Part shown: positions 8,960 through 17,994 of the stretch, in pieces | Layout: the number at the start of each line of letters is the position of its first letter | How positions within the stretch are numbered: position 1 is the first letter of the stretch | DNA from: Sphingosinicella sp. LHD-64 | Lineage (GTDB): Bacteria; Pseudomonadota; Alphaproteobacteria; Sphingomonadales; Sphingomonadaceae | Direction: 5' to 3' | NCBI RefSeq assembly: GCF_031157375.1 | Contig: NZ_JAVIFV010000003.1 | Span: forward strand, 570,001 to 634,000 | Length of the DNA: 64,000 nt | Position numbers and translations under genes: made by a program | Notes under the pieces: model-generated | Told to the model about the DNA's origin: nothing | Database searches by the model: none | Seen by the model: the letters and a program-made list of their open reading frames with translations, nothing else

Positions 8960-10036
8960 CTAGGTGTCGTCGAGGCTCGCCAGCCGCTCCGCCTCGTCCT
9001 CGGCGATGAGGGCGGCAACCAGCTCGTCCATCTGGCCTTCGAGGATCTCGGGGAGGCGGTGGAGGGTGAGGTTGATCCGGTGGTCGGTCACCCGGCCCTG
9101 CGGGAAATTGTAGGTGCGGATGCGCTCGGAGCGGTCGCCCGAGCCGACCATCGAGCGCCGCGCGCCGGTCCGCTCGGCGTTCAGCCGCTCGCGCTCGGCC
9201 TCGTAGAGGCGGGTGCGCAGCACCTTCATCGCCTTGGCGCGGTTCTTGTGCTGCGAGCGCTCGTCCTGCTGGATGACGACGATTCCCGACGGAATATGCG
9301 TGATCCGCACCGCGCTGTCGGTCGTGTTCACGCCCTGCCCGCCCGGACCGGACGAACGATAGATGTCGATGCGCAGGTCCTTTTCGTCGATCTGGACGTC
9401 GACCTCCTCGGCCTCGGGCAGCACCGCGACGGTCGCCGCGGACGTGTGGATGCGCCCGCCGCTCTCGGTGACCGGCACGCGCTGGACACGGTGGACGCCG
9501 CTCTCGAACTTCAATCGCGCGAACACGCCCTGGCCGGTGACCGAGGCGATCGCCTCCTTGAAGCCGCCCAGCTCGGCCGCGGTCGCCGAGACCATCTCGA
9601 AGCGCCAGCCGCGGATTTCGGCATAACGCTGGTACATGCGCAGCAGATCGCCGGCGAACAAAGCCGCCTCGTCGCCGCCGGTGCCGGCGCGGACCTCGAG
9701 CATCGCCGGGCGCTCGTCGGCGGCGTCGCGCGGCAGCAGCTTCAGCGCCAGCGCCCGCTCGGCCGCCTCGAGCTGCACCTTGTTCTCGACCAGCTCCTCG
9801 GCGGCCATCGCGCGGAGCTCCTCGTCCGCCTCGTGCGTCATCTCGGCGAGCGACGCCGCCTCGTCGCGCAGCCGCCTGACCTCGCGCGCCGCCTCGGCGA
9901 CCGGCTCGATCTCGGCATAATCCTTGGAGAGCTTCACGAACGACTGCGGATCGAGATCGCCCGCGGCCATCGCCGTCTGCAATTCCTCCTTGCGCGCCTC
10001 GATGGCGGCAATGCGTTCGGCGGAGATGCGGGTCAT
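8960..10036 (-). CDS. prfA: Peptide chain release factor 1
   Basis: Recognises UAA and UAG stop codons and triggers peptide release on the ribosome. About 358 residues, the usual size. The GGQ motif is in [17 protein letters not shown], and the codon-recognition tripeptide is PVT (RVQRVPVTE), which marks RF1 rather than RF2. The [13 protein letters not shown] helix is present. The start at 10036 overlaps the hisS stop by ATGA, showing translational coupling; a longer frame upstream is antisense-like. PrmC downstream would methylate the GGQ glutamine. Confidence 0.97.
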   Translation of the reverse strand: MTRISAERIAAIEARKEELQTAMAAGDLDPQSFVKLSKDYAEIEPVAEAAREVRRLRDEAASLAEMTHEADEELRAMAAEELVENKVQLEAAERALALKLLPRDAADERPAMLEVRAGTGGDEAALFAGDLLRMYQRYAEIRGWRFEMVSATAAELGGFKEAIASVTGQGVFARLKFESGVHRVQRVPVTESGGRIHTSAATVAVLPEAEEVDVQIDEKDLRIDIYRSSGPGGQGVNTTDSAVRITHIPSGIVVIQQDERSQHKNRAKAMKVLRTRLYEAERERLNAERTGARRSMVGSGDRSERIRTYNFPQGRVTDHRINLTLHRLPEILEGQMDELVAALIAEDEAERLASLDDT

Positions 10037-11367
10037 CGCTTGTCGTCGCCGAGCAGCGGGATGTCGTTGAGTGTGTCGCCCATGCCCTCTTCGTACATTT
10101 CGACGGCCTGCTGGGCAGCCTCCGCCACCCATTGCAAGTCGTCCACAGCTGCGACTTCCTGGCGGCCGGTCGCCATTTCCCTGATCGTGACCGTGCGGTT
10201 CGCGACCTCGTCACCGCCGACGATCGCGACCAGGAAGGCGCCATCAGCGTCGGCGCGCGTCATGCGCCGCTTGAGATTGCCACGAAACGCCATGTCGGCG
10301 CGCGCACCTTTGGCCCGAAGACGCGTCAGCACGGTGCGGGCGTAGGATTCATACTCGGCGCCGACCGGGACGACGGCGACGCCCAGCCGCGTCTTCAACG
10401 GCGTCTCAATCATCATCGCCAGCCGCTCGATCCCCGCCGCCCAGCCGATCGCCGGCGTGTGCGGGCCGCCGAGGCTTTCGACGAGGCCGTCATAGCGGCC
10501 GCCGGCGAGAACCGTGCCCTGTGCACCGAGGCGATCGGTGACGAATTCGAAGGCAGTGTGGCGGTAATAATCGAGGCCGCGCACGAGGCGGGCGTTGCGC
10601 GTCCAGGCGACGCCGGCGGCATCGAGGCCGGCGGTCACCGCGGCGAAGAAGTCGCTCGCCTCCGCCGTCAGGAAGGCGTCGATGTCCGGCGCACTGTCGG
10701 CGATCGGGCGGTCCCGCGGGTCCTTGCTGTCGAGGATGCGCAGCGGGTTCTTGTCGAGCCGGGCGAGGCTGTCCTCGGAAAGATCGCCGCGATGCGCCTC
10801 GAAATGCGCGACCAGGGCGGCACGCCACGCCTCGCGCGTCGCCGCGTCGCCCAACGTGTTGAGCTGGAGCGTGATGCCCCCATCCTCTTTGGCGCCGATG
10901 CCGAGCTCGTTGAGGAGCTGGTCGGCGAGGACGAGCAATTCCACGTCCGCCGCCGGAGCGTCGGTGCCGATGATCTCGGCGTCGAGCTGGTGGAATTGGC
11001 GGTAGCGGCCCTTCTGCGGCCGCTCGTAGCGGAACACCGGGCCCCAGGTGGCGAGCTTCAGCGGCGCGTGCTGCTGCCAGCCTTCGGAGAGATAGGCGCG
11101 GCACAGGCCCGCGGTGAATTCGGGGCGCAGCGTGATCGAATCCCCGCCTTTGTCCTCGAACGTGTACATCTCCTTGGAGACGACGTCGGTGGTCTCGCCG
11201 ATCGAGCGGGCGAAGACTTGCGTGTCCTCGAACACCGGAATCTCGACCCGCTGGAACGCGTAGAGCCGGCGCACGCGATCGAAGACCGCGGTGACCGCGT
11301 GAAAGCGGTCGGCCTCCTCTCCCCAAATGTCCTGGGTACCCCTGATCCGTTGCGGACCCTTGCTCAT
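10033..11367 (-). CDS. hisS: Histidyl-tRNA synthetase
   Basis: Charges tRNA-His in the cytoplasm; class II synthetase. About 444 residues from the ATG at 11367 ([14 protein letters not shown]). Motif 2 is visible as [15 protein letters not shown], the HisRS signature [15 protein letters not shown] follows, and the C-terminal anticodon-binding domain begins near VVPVGAEYE. It is the first gene of the hisS-prfA operon and divergent from ppa. An upstream in-frame ATG at 11412 is less likely. Confidence 0.96.
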   Translation of the reverse strand: MSKGPQRIRGTQDIWGEEADRFHAVTAVFDRVRRLYAFQRVEIPVFEDTQVFARSIGETTDVVSKEMYTFEDKGGDSITLRPEFTAGLCRAYLSEGWQQHAPLKLATWGPVFRYERPQKGRYRQFHQLDAEIIGTDAPAADVELLVLADQLLNELGIGAKEDGGITLQLNTLGDAATREAWRAALVAHFEAHRGDLSEDSLARLDKNPLRILDSKDPRDRPIADSAPDIDAFLTAEASDFFAAVTAGLDAAGVAWTRNARLVRGLDYYRHTAFEFVTDRLGAQGTVLAGGRYDGLVESLGGPHTPAIGWAAGIERLAMMIETPLKTRLGVAVVPVGAEYESYARTVLTRLRAKGARADMAFRGNLKRRMTRADADGAFLVAIVGGDEVANRTVTIREMATGRQEVAAVDDLQWVAEAAQQAVEMYEEGMGDTLNDIPLLGDDKR

Positions 11368-11480
11368 CGGCGCGCCCTTTAGCAGTTTTGCGCGCCGCGG
11401 GAAGACCTGCATGATTTTTGTGCAGGTGCGAAGAAACGGGGTTCGACTCCCGCCGTTCCGGGCGTATAGGCGCGCCCATC

Positions 11481-12020
11481 ATGAACATCGACCTCATCCC
11501 CGTCGGCGACAATCCGCCCGAATCGATCAACGTCATCATCGAGGTGCCGACCGGCGGCGAGCCGGTGAAGTACGAGTTCGACAAGAAATCGGGCGCCCTG
11601 TTCGTCGACCGCATCCTGCACACGCCGATGCGCTATCCGGCCAATTACGGCTTCGTGCCGCACACCTTGTCGCCGGACGGCGACCCGCTCGACGCGCTGG
11701 TGATCGCGCGCTCGCCCTTCGTGCCGGGCTGCGTCGTGCGCGCCCGCCCGATCGGCGTGCTGAAGCTCGAGGACGAGCATGGCGGCGACGAGAAGCTCAT
11801 CTGCGTGCCGGTCGACAGCACCTTCCCTTATTATTCGGACGTCGGCGAGCGGCAGGACCTGCCCTCGATCGTGCTCCAGCAGATCGAGCACTTCTTCAAG
11901 CACTACAAGGACCTCGAAGAAGAGAAGTGGGTCCGCATCGGCCAGTGGGGCGACGCCGCCGAGGCGCGGGCGATCCTCATCGAGGCGATCGAGCGGGCGA
12001 AGGGGAAGGCAGCGGCCTAG
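11481..12020 (+). CDS. ppa: Inorganic pyrophosphatase, family I
   Basis: Hydrolyses pyrophosphate to phosphate, pulling biosynthetic reactions forward. 179 residues, typical for the bacterial hexameric enzyme. The signature DGDPLDALVI contains the Mg-binding aspartates, preceded by RILHTPMRYPANYGFVPHT. The start is the ATG at 11481 (MNIDLIPVGD), the conserved N-terminus; an upstream extension to 11418 is not conserved in kind. Stands alone, divergent from hisS, and followed by a palindromic repeat. Confidence 0.97.
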   Translation: MNIDLIPVGDNPPESINVIIEVPTGGEPVKYEFDKKSGALFVDRILHTPMRYPANYGFVPHTLSPDGDPLDALVIARSPFVPGCVVRARPIGVLKLEDEHGGDEKLICVPVDSTFPYYSDVGERQDLPSIVLQQIEHFFKHYKDLEEEKWVRIGQWGDAAEARAILIEAIERAKGKAAA

Positions 12021-12035
12021 CCCGTTGCCTCTTCC

Positions 12036-12117
12036 GTCATGCTGAACTTGTTTCAGCATCCAGCGTCGAGCCACCGTACGGATGGAGAGCTGGACCCTGA
12101 AACAAGTTCAGGGTGAC
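12036..12117. repeat. Palindromic intergenic repeat, CTGAACTTGTTTCAG family, copy 2
   Basis: Starts GTCATGCTGAACTTGTTTCA and ends CCCTGAAACAAGTTCAGGGT plus GAC. It is the same pair of palindromes as at 5521-5603, with the TGCTGAA and CCCTGAA versions exchanged. It lies just after ppa. Confidence 0.85.
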
Positions 12118-12201
12118 CTAGGAACGTAAGAGCGTGGATGGACTGGACGATTTTCGTCCGTCTTATATGACTAAGGCTCCCGCACTCCGACGGAGCCCCT
12201 G

Positions 12202-14112
12202 ATGCGCAGCCTTCTCCTCGCCGCGACCGCCATTGCCCTCGCCGTTCCCGCTTTCGCCCAGGTCGAGACGAGCCGGCCGCAGCCGCTGCCGGTCGCGCAA
12301 TCGGTGCCCGAGGCGCGGGATATCGCCTATCCGGGAACGATCCGGCTGGAGGTCGACGCGACCGACACGGCGCGGGGCATCTACCGCGTCACCGAGACAA
12401 TTCCCGTGGAATCGGGCCGCGTCACCCTGCTCTATCCGCAATGGCTGCCCGGCAATCACGCGCCGCGCGGGCCGATCAACAGTATCGCCGGGATCACCAT
12501 CACCGCGGGCAACCGTACGCTCGCCTGGCGGCGCGACCCGCGCGACGTCTACGCCTTCCATGTCGACGTGCCCGAGGGTGTGCGCTCGATCCGCGTCCAG
12601 TTCCAGCACCTGTCGCCGACCGCCGGCAATCAGGGCCGGATCACAATGACGCCCAACCTGCTGAACCTGCAATGGGAGAAGATGTCGCTCTACCCGGCCG
12701 GCTATTACACGCGGAACATCCCGGTCGAGGCGAGCGTGACGATCCCCGAAGGCTGGACGGCGGCGACCTCGCTCGACGTCGCCGCGCGCCGCGCGAACCG
12801 GATCAGCTACCGCAGCGTCCCCTACGAGACCCTGGTCGATTCCCCGATCTTCGCCGGCCGCTACAGCCGGCGCGAGCGGCTCGCCGAGGGGATCAACCTC
12901 AACCTCTTCGCCGACCGGCCGGGCGACCTCGCCGCGACCGAGCCGCAGCTCGCCGCCCACCGCCGCCTCGCCGAGCAGACCCTCCGCCTGTTCGGCGCGC
13001 GCCACTATGACGAATATGAGTTCCTCGTCGCACTGACCGACGATCTCGGCGGCATCGGACTCGAGCATCTGCGCTCGTCCGAGAACAGTCATCCACGCAC
13101 CTATTTCACCGAGTGGGACAAGGGCTCGGCCGGCCGCGACCTGCTCGCGCACGAATTCACCCACAGCTGGAACGGCAAGTATCGCCGCCCGGCCGACCTG
13201 TGGACGCCGACCTACAACGTGCCGATGCAGGACAGCCTGCTCTGGCTCTACGAGGGCCAGACCCAGTTCTGGGGCTATGTCCTCTCCGCCCGCTCGGGCA
13301 TGATGCCGGCCGAGGACGTGCTCGCCGACTTCGCCCGCACCGCGGCCTTCTACGACACCGTCCCCGGGCGCAGTTGGCGGCCGCTGCTCGACACCACCAA
13401 CGATCCCATCGTCCAGTCGCGCCGGCCGCAGCCCTGGTCGAGCTGGATGCGCGGCGAGGACTATTATTCCGAAGGGATGCTGATCTGGCTGGAGGTCGAC
13501 GCGCGGTTGCGCCAGCTCTCCGGCGGACGCCGCTCGATCGACGATTTCGCCCGCGCCTTCTTCGGCCAGCGCGACGGCGACGAGGGCATTTCGACCTACA
13601 GGTTCGAGGACATCGTGCGGACGCTCAACGGAATCGCGCCCTACGACTGGGCGACGTACCTGCGCCAGCGGGTCGAGCAGACCGGCCCCGCGCCACTCGC
13701 CTGGATCGAGGCGGCCGGCTACCGCCTCGTCTACCGCGACACGCCGCCGCCCTATTTCACCGCACGGGAGCGCGACCGGAAGATCCTCGACCTCACCTTC
13801 ACCATCGGCATCACCGTCGGCGAGGGCGGCGTGATCGGCGGCGTCGCGTGGGATTCGCCCCTGTTCAACCAGGGCGTCACCACCGGCTCGACCATCTTGG
13901 CGGTGAACGGCGAGGCCTATTCGAACGACCTCTTCAAGGAGGCCATCACCGCGGCGCGGGGCGGCCGCACGCCGATCCGCCTGCTGATCAAGCGCGACGA
14001 CCGCTACCGCGAGGTCGCGCTCGATTACCATGACGGCCTGCGCTACCCGGCGCTGGAGCGGACCGGCTCCGGCCCCTCGACGCTCGACGCGCTGCTGGCG
14101 CCTTTGCCTTGA
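12202..14112 (+). CDS. M61-family glycyl aminopeptidase with PDZ domain
   Basis: A secreted zinc peptidase of 636 residues. Signal peptide MRSLLLAATAIALAVPAFAQ, then an N-terminal beta domain (about 40-220), then the catalytic domain with H317EFTH321 in LLAHEFTHSWNGKYRRP and the third zinc ligand region YEGQTQFWGY. A PDZ-like domain near residues 530-620 contains GGVAWDSPLFNQGVTTGSTILAVNGEAY. This order matches M61 peptidases, which act on N-terminal glycine and related residues in the periplasm. Single gene, flanked by palindromic repeats on both sides. Confidence 0.93.
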   Translation: MRSLLLAATAIALAVPAFAQVETSRPQPLPVAQSVPEARDIAYPGTIRLEVDATDTARGIYRVTETIPVESGRVTLLYPQWLPGNHAPRGPINSIAGITITAGNRTLAWRRDPRDVYAFHVDVPEGVRSIRVQFQHLSPTAGNQGRITMTPNLLNLQWEKMSLYPAGYYTRNIPVEASVTIPEGWTAATSLDVAARRANRISYRSVPYETLVDSPIFAGRYSRRERLAEGINLNLFADRPGDLAATEPQLAAHRRLAEQTLRLFGARHYDEYEFLVALTDDLGGIGLEHLRSSENSHPRTYFTEWDKGSAGRDLLAHEFTHSWNGKYRRPADLWTPTYNVPMQDSLLWLYEGQTQFWGYVLSARSGMMPAEDVLADFARTAAFYDTVPGRSWRPLLDTTNDPIVQSRRPQPWSSWMRGEDYYSEGMLIWLEVDARLRQLSGGRRSIDDFARAFFGQRDGDEGISTYRFEDIVRTLNGIAPYDWATYLRQRVEQTGPAPLAWIEAAGYRLVYRDTPPPYFTARERDRKILDLTFTIGITVGEGGVIGGVAWDSPLFNQGVTTGSTILAVNGEAYSNDLFKEAITAARGGRTPIRLLIKRDDRYREVALDYHDGLRYPALERTGSGPSTLDALLAPLP

Positions 14113-14131
14113 GCGATATGTCAAAAACCCT

Positions 14132-14309
14132 CGCTCATCCTGAGTAGGGACTGAGCTTGGCGAAGGCCCGTATCGAAGGACCTGTTGGATGCGCCCTGCG
14201 TCCTTCGATAATGAGCAGGCCGGATTGTCCCCCGGACAATCCTGAAGCATGCGGGGCATGCTTCACCTGCTCATGGTTCGACAAGCTCAACGGCTACTCA
14301 GGATGAGCG
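14132..14309. repeat. 178-bp inverted-repeat element with CTCATCCTGAG arms
   Basis: Perfect 16-base arms CGCTCATCCTGAGTAG (14132-14147) and CTACTCAGGATGAGCG (14294-14309) flank an interior with further partial dyads (CCGGATTGTCCCCCGGACAATCC, GAAGCATGCGGGGCATGCTTC). The right arm overlaps the 3' end of the convergent TetR gene: its stop codon and last residues (LRSS) come from the repeat. Confidence 0.88.
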
Positions 14310-14936
14310 GAGGGAAGATTTCACCGCAGCGCCTCCAGCTACCCAGCGATCCCAGCCCAGCATCGCGCCGCGCGCGACCGCCTCGAGCGCCTCGCGGCGG
14401 GCACCGTCGCGGGCCAGCACCGACATGCCGGTCTGCACGCTGAGATAGAAGGCGGCCGCGCCGGCCGCGTCGAAATCCGCCGGCAGCTCGCCCTCGGTGA
14501 CGGCGCGGCGGAGACGGTTTGCGAGCTGATCGAGATTCTCCCGCCGCCGCGCCCTCAGCTCGCGATGGACCGCATCCCCGTCGTCGCAGCCATGCTGCGC
14601 GCCCAGCACGATCAGGCAACCGGGCGGATCGGCGGGATCGGAAAAGGCAGCGGCCGTCGCCAGCAGCAGATGCTCAACCGCGGTCCGGGCATCTGGAATC
14701 TCGTCCAGTTCTTTCCAGAAGCCGCCGCCCGCGCGGTCCGAGTAATGGGCCAGCGCTTCACGGAACAGGCCTTCCTTGCTGCCGAACGCCGCGTAGAGGC
14801 TGGGCGCGTTTATCCCCATCGCCTCGGTCAGCTCCGCGAGCGAGGTGCCTTCATAGGTCTTCGTCCAGAACAGCCGCATCGCCCGTTCCAGCGCCTCGGT
14901 GCGGTCGAACCCGCGCGGCCGGCCACGTTCCGCCAT
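14298..14936 (-). CDS. TetR/AcrR-family repressor, divergent from SDR-MFS
   Basis: 212 residues. The N-terminal HTH region is visible (RTEALERAMRLFWTKTYEGTSLAELTEAMGINAPSLYAAFGSKEGLFREAL in parts, about residues 9-58), followed by a helical ligand-binding domain. An AAAGGA site precedes the start. It faces the SDR gene across a 96-base gap that contains two copies of a CTGTAGTGTTCG element, so it probably represses that gene pair and itself; the inducer is unknown. The coding sequence ends inside a palindromic repeat, so the C-terminal tail may have been remodelled. Confidence 0.9.
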   Translation of the reverse strand: MAERGRPRGFDRTEALERAMRLFWTKTYEGTSLAELTEAMGINAPSLYAAFGSKEGLFREALAHYSDRAGGGFWKELDEIPDARTAVEHLLLATAAAFSDPADPPGCLIVLGAQHGCDDGDAVHRELRARRRENLDQLANRLRRAVTEGELPADFDAAGAAAFYLSVQTGMSVLARDGARREALEAVARGAMLGWDRWVAGGAAVKSSLRSS

Positions 14937-14948
14937 CTGCGATCCTTT

Positions 14949-15018
14949 CTGTAGTGTTCGTTATATATTCCTCTTGACCCGCGGGACAAGCCACCGATAT
15001 CTGTAGCGAACACTACAG
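14949..15018. promoter_or_regulatory. Probable TetR operators and divergent promoters
   Basis: CTGTAGTGTTCG (14949-14960) and its exact reverse complement CGAACACTACAG (15007-15018) lie between the divergent TetR and SDR genes. The right site is itself a dyad, CTGTAGCGAACACTACAG (15001-15018); the left is a 15-of-18 match to the same dyad in the opposite orientation. A possible -35 TTGACC at 14974 is followed 17 bases later by ATATCT at 14997, overlapping the right site; TATATA near 14962-14968 could serve the TetR gene. Binding is inferred. Confidence 0.6.
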
Positions 15019-15032
15019 ATATGGAGATTCGC

Positions 15033-15773
15033 ATGACTCGTCTGACTGGCAAGCGCGCCCTCGTGACCGGGGGCAGCCGCGGCATCGGTGCCGCCATCGC
15101 GCGGCGGCTGGCGGCGGAGGGCGCCGACGTCGCGCTCACCTACACCGCCTCGGCCGACGCCGCCGAACAGGTGGCCGCACAGATCGTGAAGGGCGGCCGC
15201 AAGGCGCTCGCGATCCGCGCCGACAACCGCGACGCCGCCGCGGTCGAAGCGGCCGTCAACCAGGCCGCCGAGGCGCTCGGCGGCCTCGACATCCTCGTCA
15301 ACAATGCCGGCATCTGGGCGGCCGCGCCGGGCGAAACGCTGAGCCTCGAGGCGTTCGACGAGACGATCGCGGTCAATCTGCGCGCCGCCTTCGTCGCGGT
15401 CCGCGCCGCCCTTCCGCACATGGGCGAAGGCGGGCGGATCGTCGCGATCGGCAGCAACCTCGCGATCCGCGCCCCGCATGAAGGCCTCGCCGCTTATGCC
15501 GCCAGCAAGGCCGGGCTCGCCGCGATGAGCCAGGCGCTGGCCCGCGACCTCGGCCCGCGCGGCATCACCGTCAACACCGTCCACCCGGGCTCGACCGACA
15601 CCGACATGAACCCCGCCAACGGCGAGCATGCCGGCCCGCAGGTCGCCCTGATGGCGCGCAAGCACTATGCCGATCCGGCCGAGGTCGCCGCCGCCGTCGC
15701 CTTCCTCGCCGCGCCCGAGGCGCAGTCTATCACCGGCGCGGCGCTCACCATCGACAATGGCCAGAACGCGTGA
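15033..15773 (+). CDS. Short-chain dehydrogenase/reductase
   Basis: A cytoplasmic NAD(P)-dependent oxidoreductase of 246 residues. The cofactor-binding TGGSRGIGAAIA, the NNAG motif (ILVNNAGIWA), the catalytic serine region (AIGSNLAI) and YAASK are all in place. The start at 15033 has GGAG 6 bases upstream; an ATG at 15021 would place that site inside the gene. The stop overlaps the MFS start by GTGA, so the two are one operon under the adjacent TetR regulator. Substrate unknown. Confidence 0.93.
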   Translation: MTRLTGKRALVTGGSRGIGAAIARRLAAEGADVALTYTASADAAEQVAAQIVKGGRKALAIRADNRDAAAVEAAVNQAAEALGGLDILVNNAGIWAAAPGETLSLEAFDETIAVNLRAAFVAVRAALPHMGEGGRIVAIGSNLAIRAPHEGLAAYAASKAGLAAMSQALARDLGPRGITVNTVHPGSTDTDMNPANGEHAGPQVALMARKHYADPAEVAAAVAFLAAPEAQSITGAALTIDNGQNA

Positions 15774-17116
15774 CCGGCACGAAGCCGGGCGCCGCGCTCG
15801 CGCTCGGCTTCGGGGCGGCAGTGGTCGTGGCGGCGGAGTTCGTCGTCATCGGCCTGCTGCCCGCGATGAGCGCCGATCTCGGCCTCTCGCCCGCCGAGGC
15901 AGGTTGGCTCGTTACCCTGTTCGCGCTGGCCTCGGCGCTGCTCGGGCCGATGCTGGTCGCCGCGACCGTGCGCCTCAGGCCGGCGCTCGTCATGGCCGCC
16001 GCGCTCATCCCGTTCGCCGGCAGCCTGCTGCTCCTGCTCTTTCCCGATTTCCTGTTCGTCGCAGCGTTGCGCGTGGCCCAGGGCGCGACGCTGCCGCTGT
16101 TCATGAGCATCGCGACGGCACAATTGGCGGCCGCGCAGGGCACCGGGCGCGGCGTGGCCCTCACCTATATCGGCGTGACGATCGGCGGCACGCTCGCCCC
16201 GCCGCTGGGCGCGTTCGCCGCCGATCGCATCGGCTGGGAGATGGCGATCGCCGCGATCGGTGCGCTGGCGCTGGGCGCCGCCGCGGCCTCCTTCGCCGTC
16301 GGGGGCGACACGCCGACGGACCGGCCCGGCGCATCCTGGCGATTGCTCGCCCGGCCGGCGATGCGCGCGCACCTCCTGCTGTCGGCCTTGCTGTTCGCGA
16401 CGATGTTCTGCGGCTTCAGCTACAGCGCGCTGCTGCTGGCGCGCCACAGCCTCGATCCGGCCGGCGTCGCCATCGCCCTGTCCGGCTTCGGCCTGGCCGG
16501 CCTCGCGGGCAACTGGCTTGCCGGACTGGCGGCGCGCTGGTCGCTGGGCGCGAGCCACATCGTGGCGGCCGCGACGGCCGGCGCCGCCATATGGCTTGCC
16601 CTGTCCGCCGCATCGAGCCCGCCGGCGCTCGCTTCCCTGATGCTGCTGTGGGGCGCGGCGCACGCCGCCGGCTTCGTGTCCTGCCAGGTGCGCGTGATGG
16701 CGGCCGCACCCGAGGCGCCGGGCTTCGCCGGCGCGCTCAACATCTCGGCCGCCAATCTCGGCATCGCGGCGGGCAGCTTCCTCGGCGGCCTGGCGCTCAC
16801 GCAGGCCGGACCCGAAGCGCTCGCCGCCACCTGTCTCGCGCTCGCGCTGCTCTCGATCGCGACGGTGCTGTGGCTTCAGCGCGCCGCGGCCAGCGCTTCC
16901 AGCGCGGCGCCGTCGACCCGCTGCACCGTCCATTCGTCCATCGGCCGCGCGCCGAGCGATCGGCAGAAGTCGATCGCCAGCTGGTTCCAATCAAGCACCG
17001 CCCATTCCAGCCGTGCGCAGCTCCGCTCGACAGCCAGCTGGGCCAAACGAGCCAGCAGCGCCCTGCCCGCGCCGCGCCCCCGTGCCTCGGGCGTCACGAA
17101 CAGGTCCTCGAGATAG
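15770..17116 (+). CDS. MFS efflux transporter (DHA1-like) with antisense C-terminal extension
   Basis: A membrane transporter of about 448 codons from a GTG overlapping the SDR stop. Roughly 12 hydrophobic segments are visible, and the fold resembles AraJ/YdhP-type drug exporters. The hydrophobic part ends near LSIATVLWLQRAAA (about residue 370). The remaining 75 or so residues are Ser/Arg/Ala-rich and are read antisense to the GNAT gene at 16876-17364, giving a 241-base convergent overlap. The transporter probably lost its original stop. Regulated with the SDR gene by the TetR neighbour; substrate unknown. Confidence 0.85.
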   Translation: MTGTKPGAALALGFGAAVVVAAEFVVIGLLPAMSADLGLSPAEAGWLVTLFALASALLGPMLVAATVRLRPALVMAAALIPFAGSLLLLLFPDFLFVAALRVAQGATLPLFMSIATAQLAAAQGTGRGVALTYIGVTIGGTLAPPLGAFAADRIGWEMAIAAIGALALGAAAASFAVGGDTPTDRPGASWRLLARPAMRAHLLLSALLFATMFCGFSYSALLLARHSLDPAGVAIALSGFGLAGLAGNWLAGLAARWSLGASHIVAAATAGAAIWLALSAASSPPALASLMLLWGAAHAAGFVSCQVRVMAAAPEAPGFAGALNISAANLGIAAGSFLGGLALTQAGPEALAATCLALALLSIATVLWLQRAAASASSAAPSTRCTVHSSIGRAPSDRQKSIASWFQSSTAHSSRAQLRSTASWAKRASSALPAPRPRASGVTNRSSR

Positions 17117-17364
17117 AGGCCCGGCTTTCCCTCGAAGGTCGAGAAGGTGTGGAAGAACAGCGCGAAGCCGACCGGCGCGCCGTCGGCTTCCGCGATCAGC
17201 ACCTCCGCCTTCGGCCGGTCGCCGAACAGGTGGGCCGCCAGCGTGGCGCGATCCGCGCGGACCTCGTGGGCGAGCTTCTCATAGTCGGCGAGCGCCAGGA
17301 TGAAGCCGTGGACGAGATCGAGATCGGCCGGAACCGCCTCGCGGATGCTGAATGTGCCGGTCAT
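16876..17364 (-). CDS. GNAT-family N-acetyltransferase
   Basis: 162 residues with a complete GNAT fold: N-terminal IREAVPADLDLVHGFI, the beta4 strand LYLEDLFVTPEARGRGAGRALL containing the acetyl-CoA loop (RGRGAG), and a C-terminal LEWAVLDWNQLAIDFCRSLGA. This is the diamine/spermidine-acetyltransferase-like subgroup by pattern, but the substrate is unknown. It is 6 bases downstream of the GST gene, in one operon with GST and EamA. Its 3' half overlaps the tail of the MFS gene on the other strand. Confidence 0.92.
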   Translation of the reverse strand: MTGTFSIREAVPADLDLVHGFILALADYEKLAHEVRADRATLAAHLFGDRPKAEVLIAEADGAPVGFALFFHTFSTFEGKPGLYLEDLFVTPEARGRGAGRALLARLAQLAVERSCARLEWAVLDWNQLAIDFCRSLGARPMDEWTVQRVDGAALEALAAAR

Positions 17365-17370
17365 CTTCCC

Positions 17371-17994
17371 TCATCCACGGAAATTGCGCGCCATCACCCG
17401 CGCGATCGCCGGATTCGCGAGGGCCGCATCGGCCGCAGCGGCGACCCGCGGCGTCTGGGCGTCGAACCACTCCCGCCGCGGCCGCCAGTGGACCATCGCC
17501 GCGACATAGATGTCGAGGGCGGACAGCCGCGCGCCCAGCACATGCGGGGCGCCGACCTCCGGCTCGAACTGGCGCCAGAGCTGCTTGCGCCAGGCCAGCG
17601 TCGATTCGACCAGGCCGGCCGCGTCCTTCGACCAGCGCGCCGGATAGTCGCCATAGGTGAAGGTCGGATAGACGTTCGCCACCATCCAGACGAGCCAGCG
17701 CAGGAAGCGCGGCCGCTCCGGCGCGCCCGGCGGGGGCGCGAGCGGCGCCTCCGGCACGATGTCGGCGAGGTGGAGCGCGATCGCCGCCGTCTCGGTCATC
17801 ACCGTCCCGTCGGCGAGCAGGAGCGCCGGCACCTGCGCCAGCGGATTGACCTCGATCAGCCGCGCGCGCGCCGGCCCCGGCTGGTCGAAGCCGGCCACAT
17901 CGACGAAATCATAGGGCTGTCCCGCCACCTCCAGCATCGCCTCGGCGATGGTCGAGCCCCAGCCGGGCACGCCGAAGAGGGTCATGCGGGTCAC
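17371..17994 (-). CDS. Glutathione S-transferase
   Basis: About 207 residues, cytoplasmic. The thioredoxin-like N-terminal domain (MTLFGVPGWGSTIAEAMLEVAGQPYDF, then NPLAQVPALLLADGTVMTETAAI with the cis-proline and glutathione-binding ES/T motif) precedes an all-helical C-terminal domain. I prefer the GTG at 17994, which overlaps the EamA stop; an ATG at 17985 is the alternative. Placed between EamA and GNAT in one minus-strand operon. Reaction unknown. Confidence 0.9.
   Translation of the reverse strand: MTRMTLFGVPGWGSTIAEAMLEVAGQPYDFVDVAGFDQPGPARARLIEVNPLAQVPALLLADGTVMTETAAIALHLADIVPEAPLAPPPGAPERPRFLRWLVWMVANVYPTFTYGDYPARWSKDAAGLVESTLAWRKQLWRQFEPEVGAPHVLGARLSALDIYVAAMVHWRPRREWFDAQTPRVAAAADAALANPAIARVMARNFRG

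Noticed and set aside
11436-11462. tRNA-like 3' end (GGGGTTCGACTCCCGCC and a GTTCCGGG tail) before ppa
   Set aside because: The T-stem pairs at only three of five positions, and no matching 5' half, D-arm or anticodon arm is found upstream, where hisS begins. At most a chance match or a decayed attachment site.
12163-14259. Long minus-strand frame (698 codons) opposite the M61 peptidase
   Set aside because: Same reason: the plus strand has a signal peptide, HEFTH and a PDZ domain, the minus strand shows only repetitive Arg/Ala/Gly sequence.
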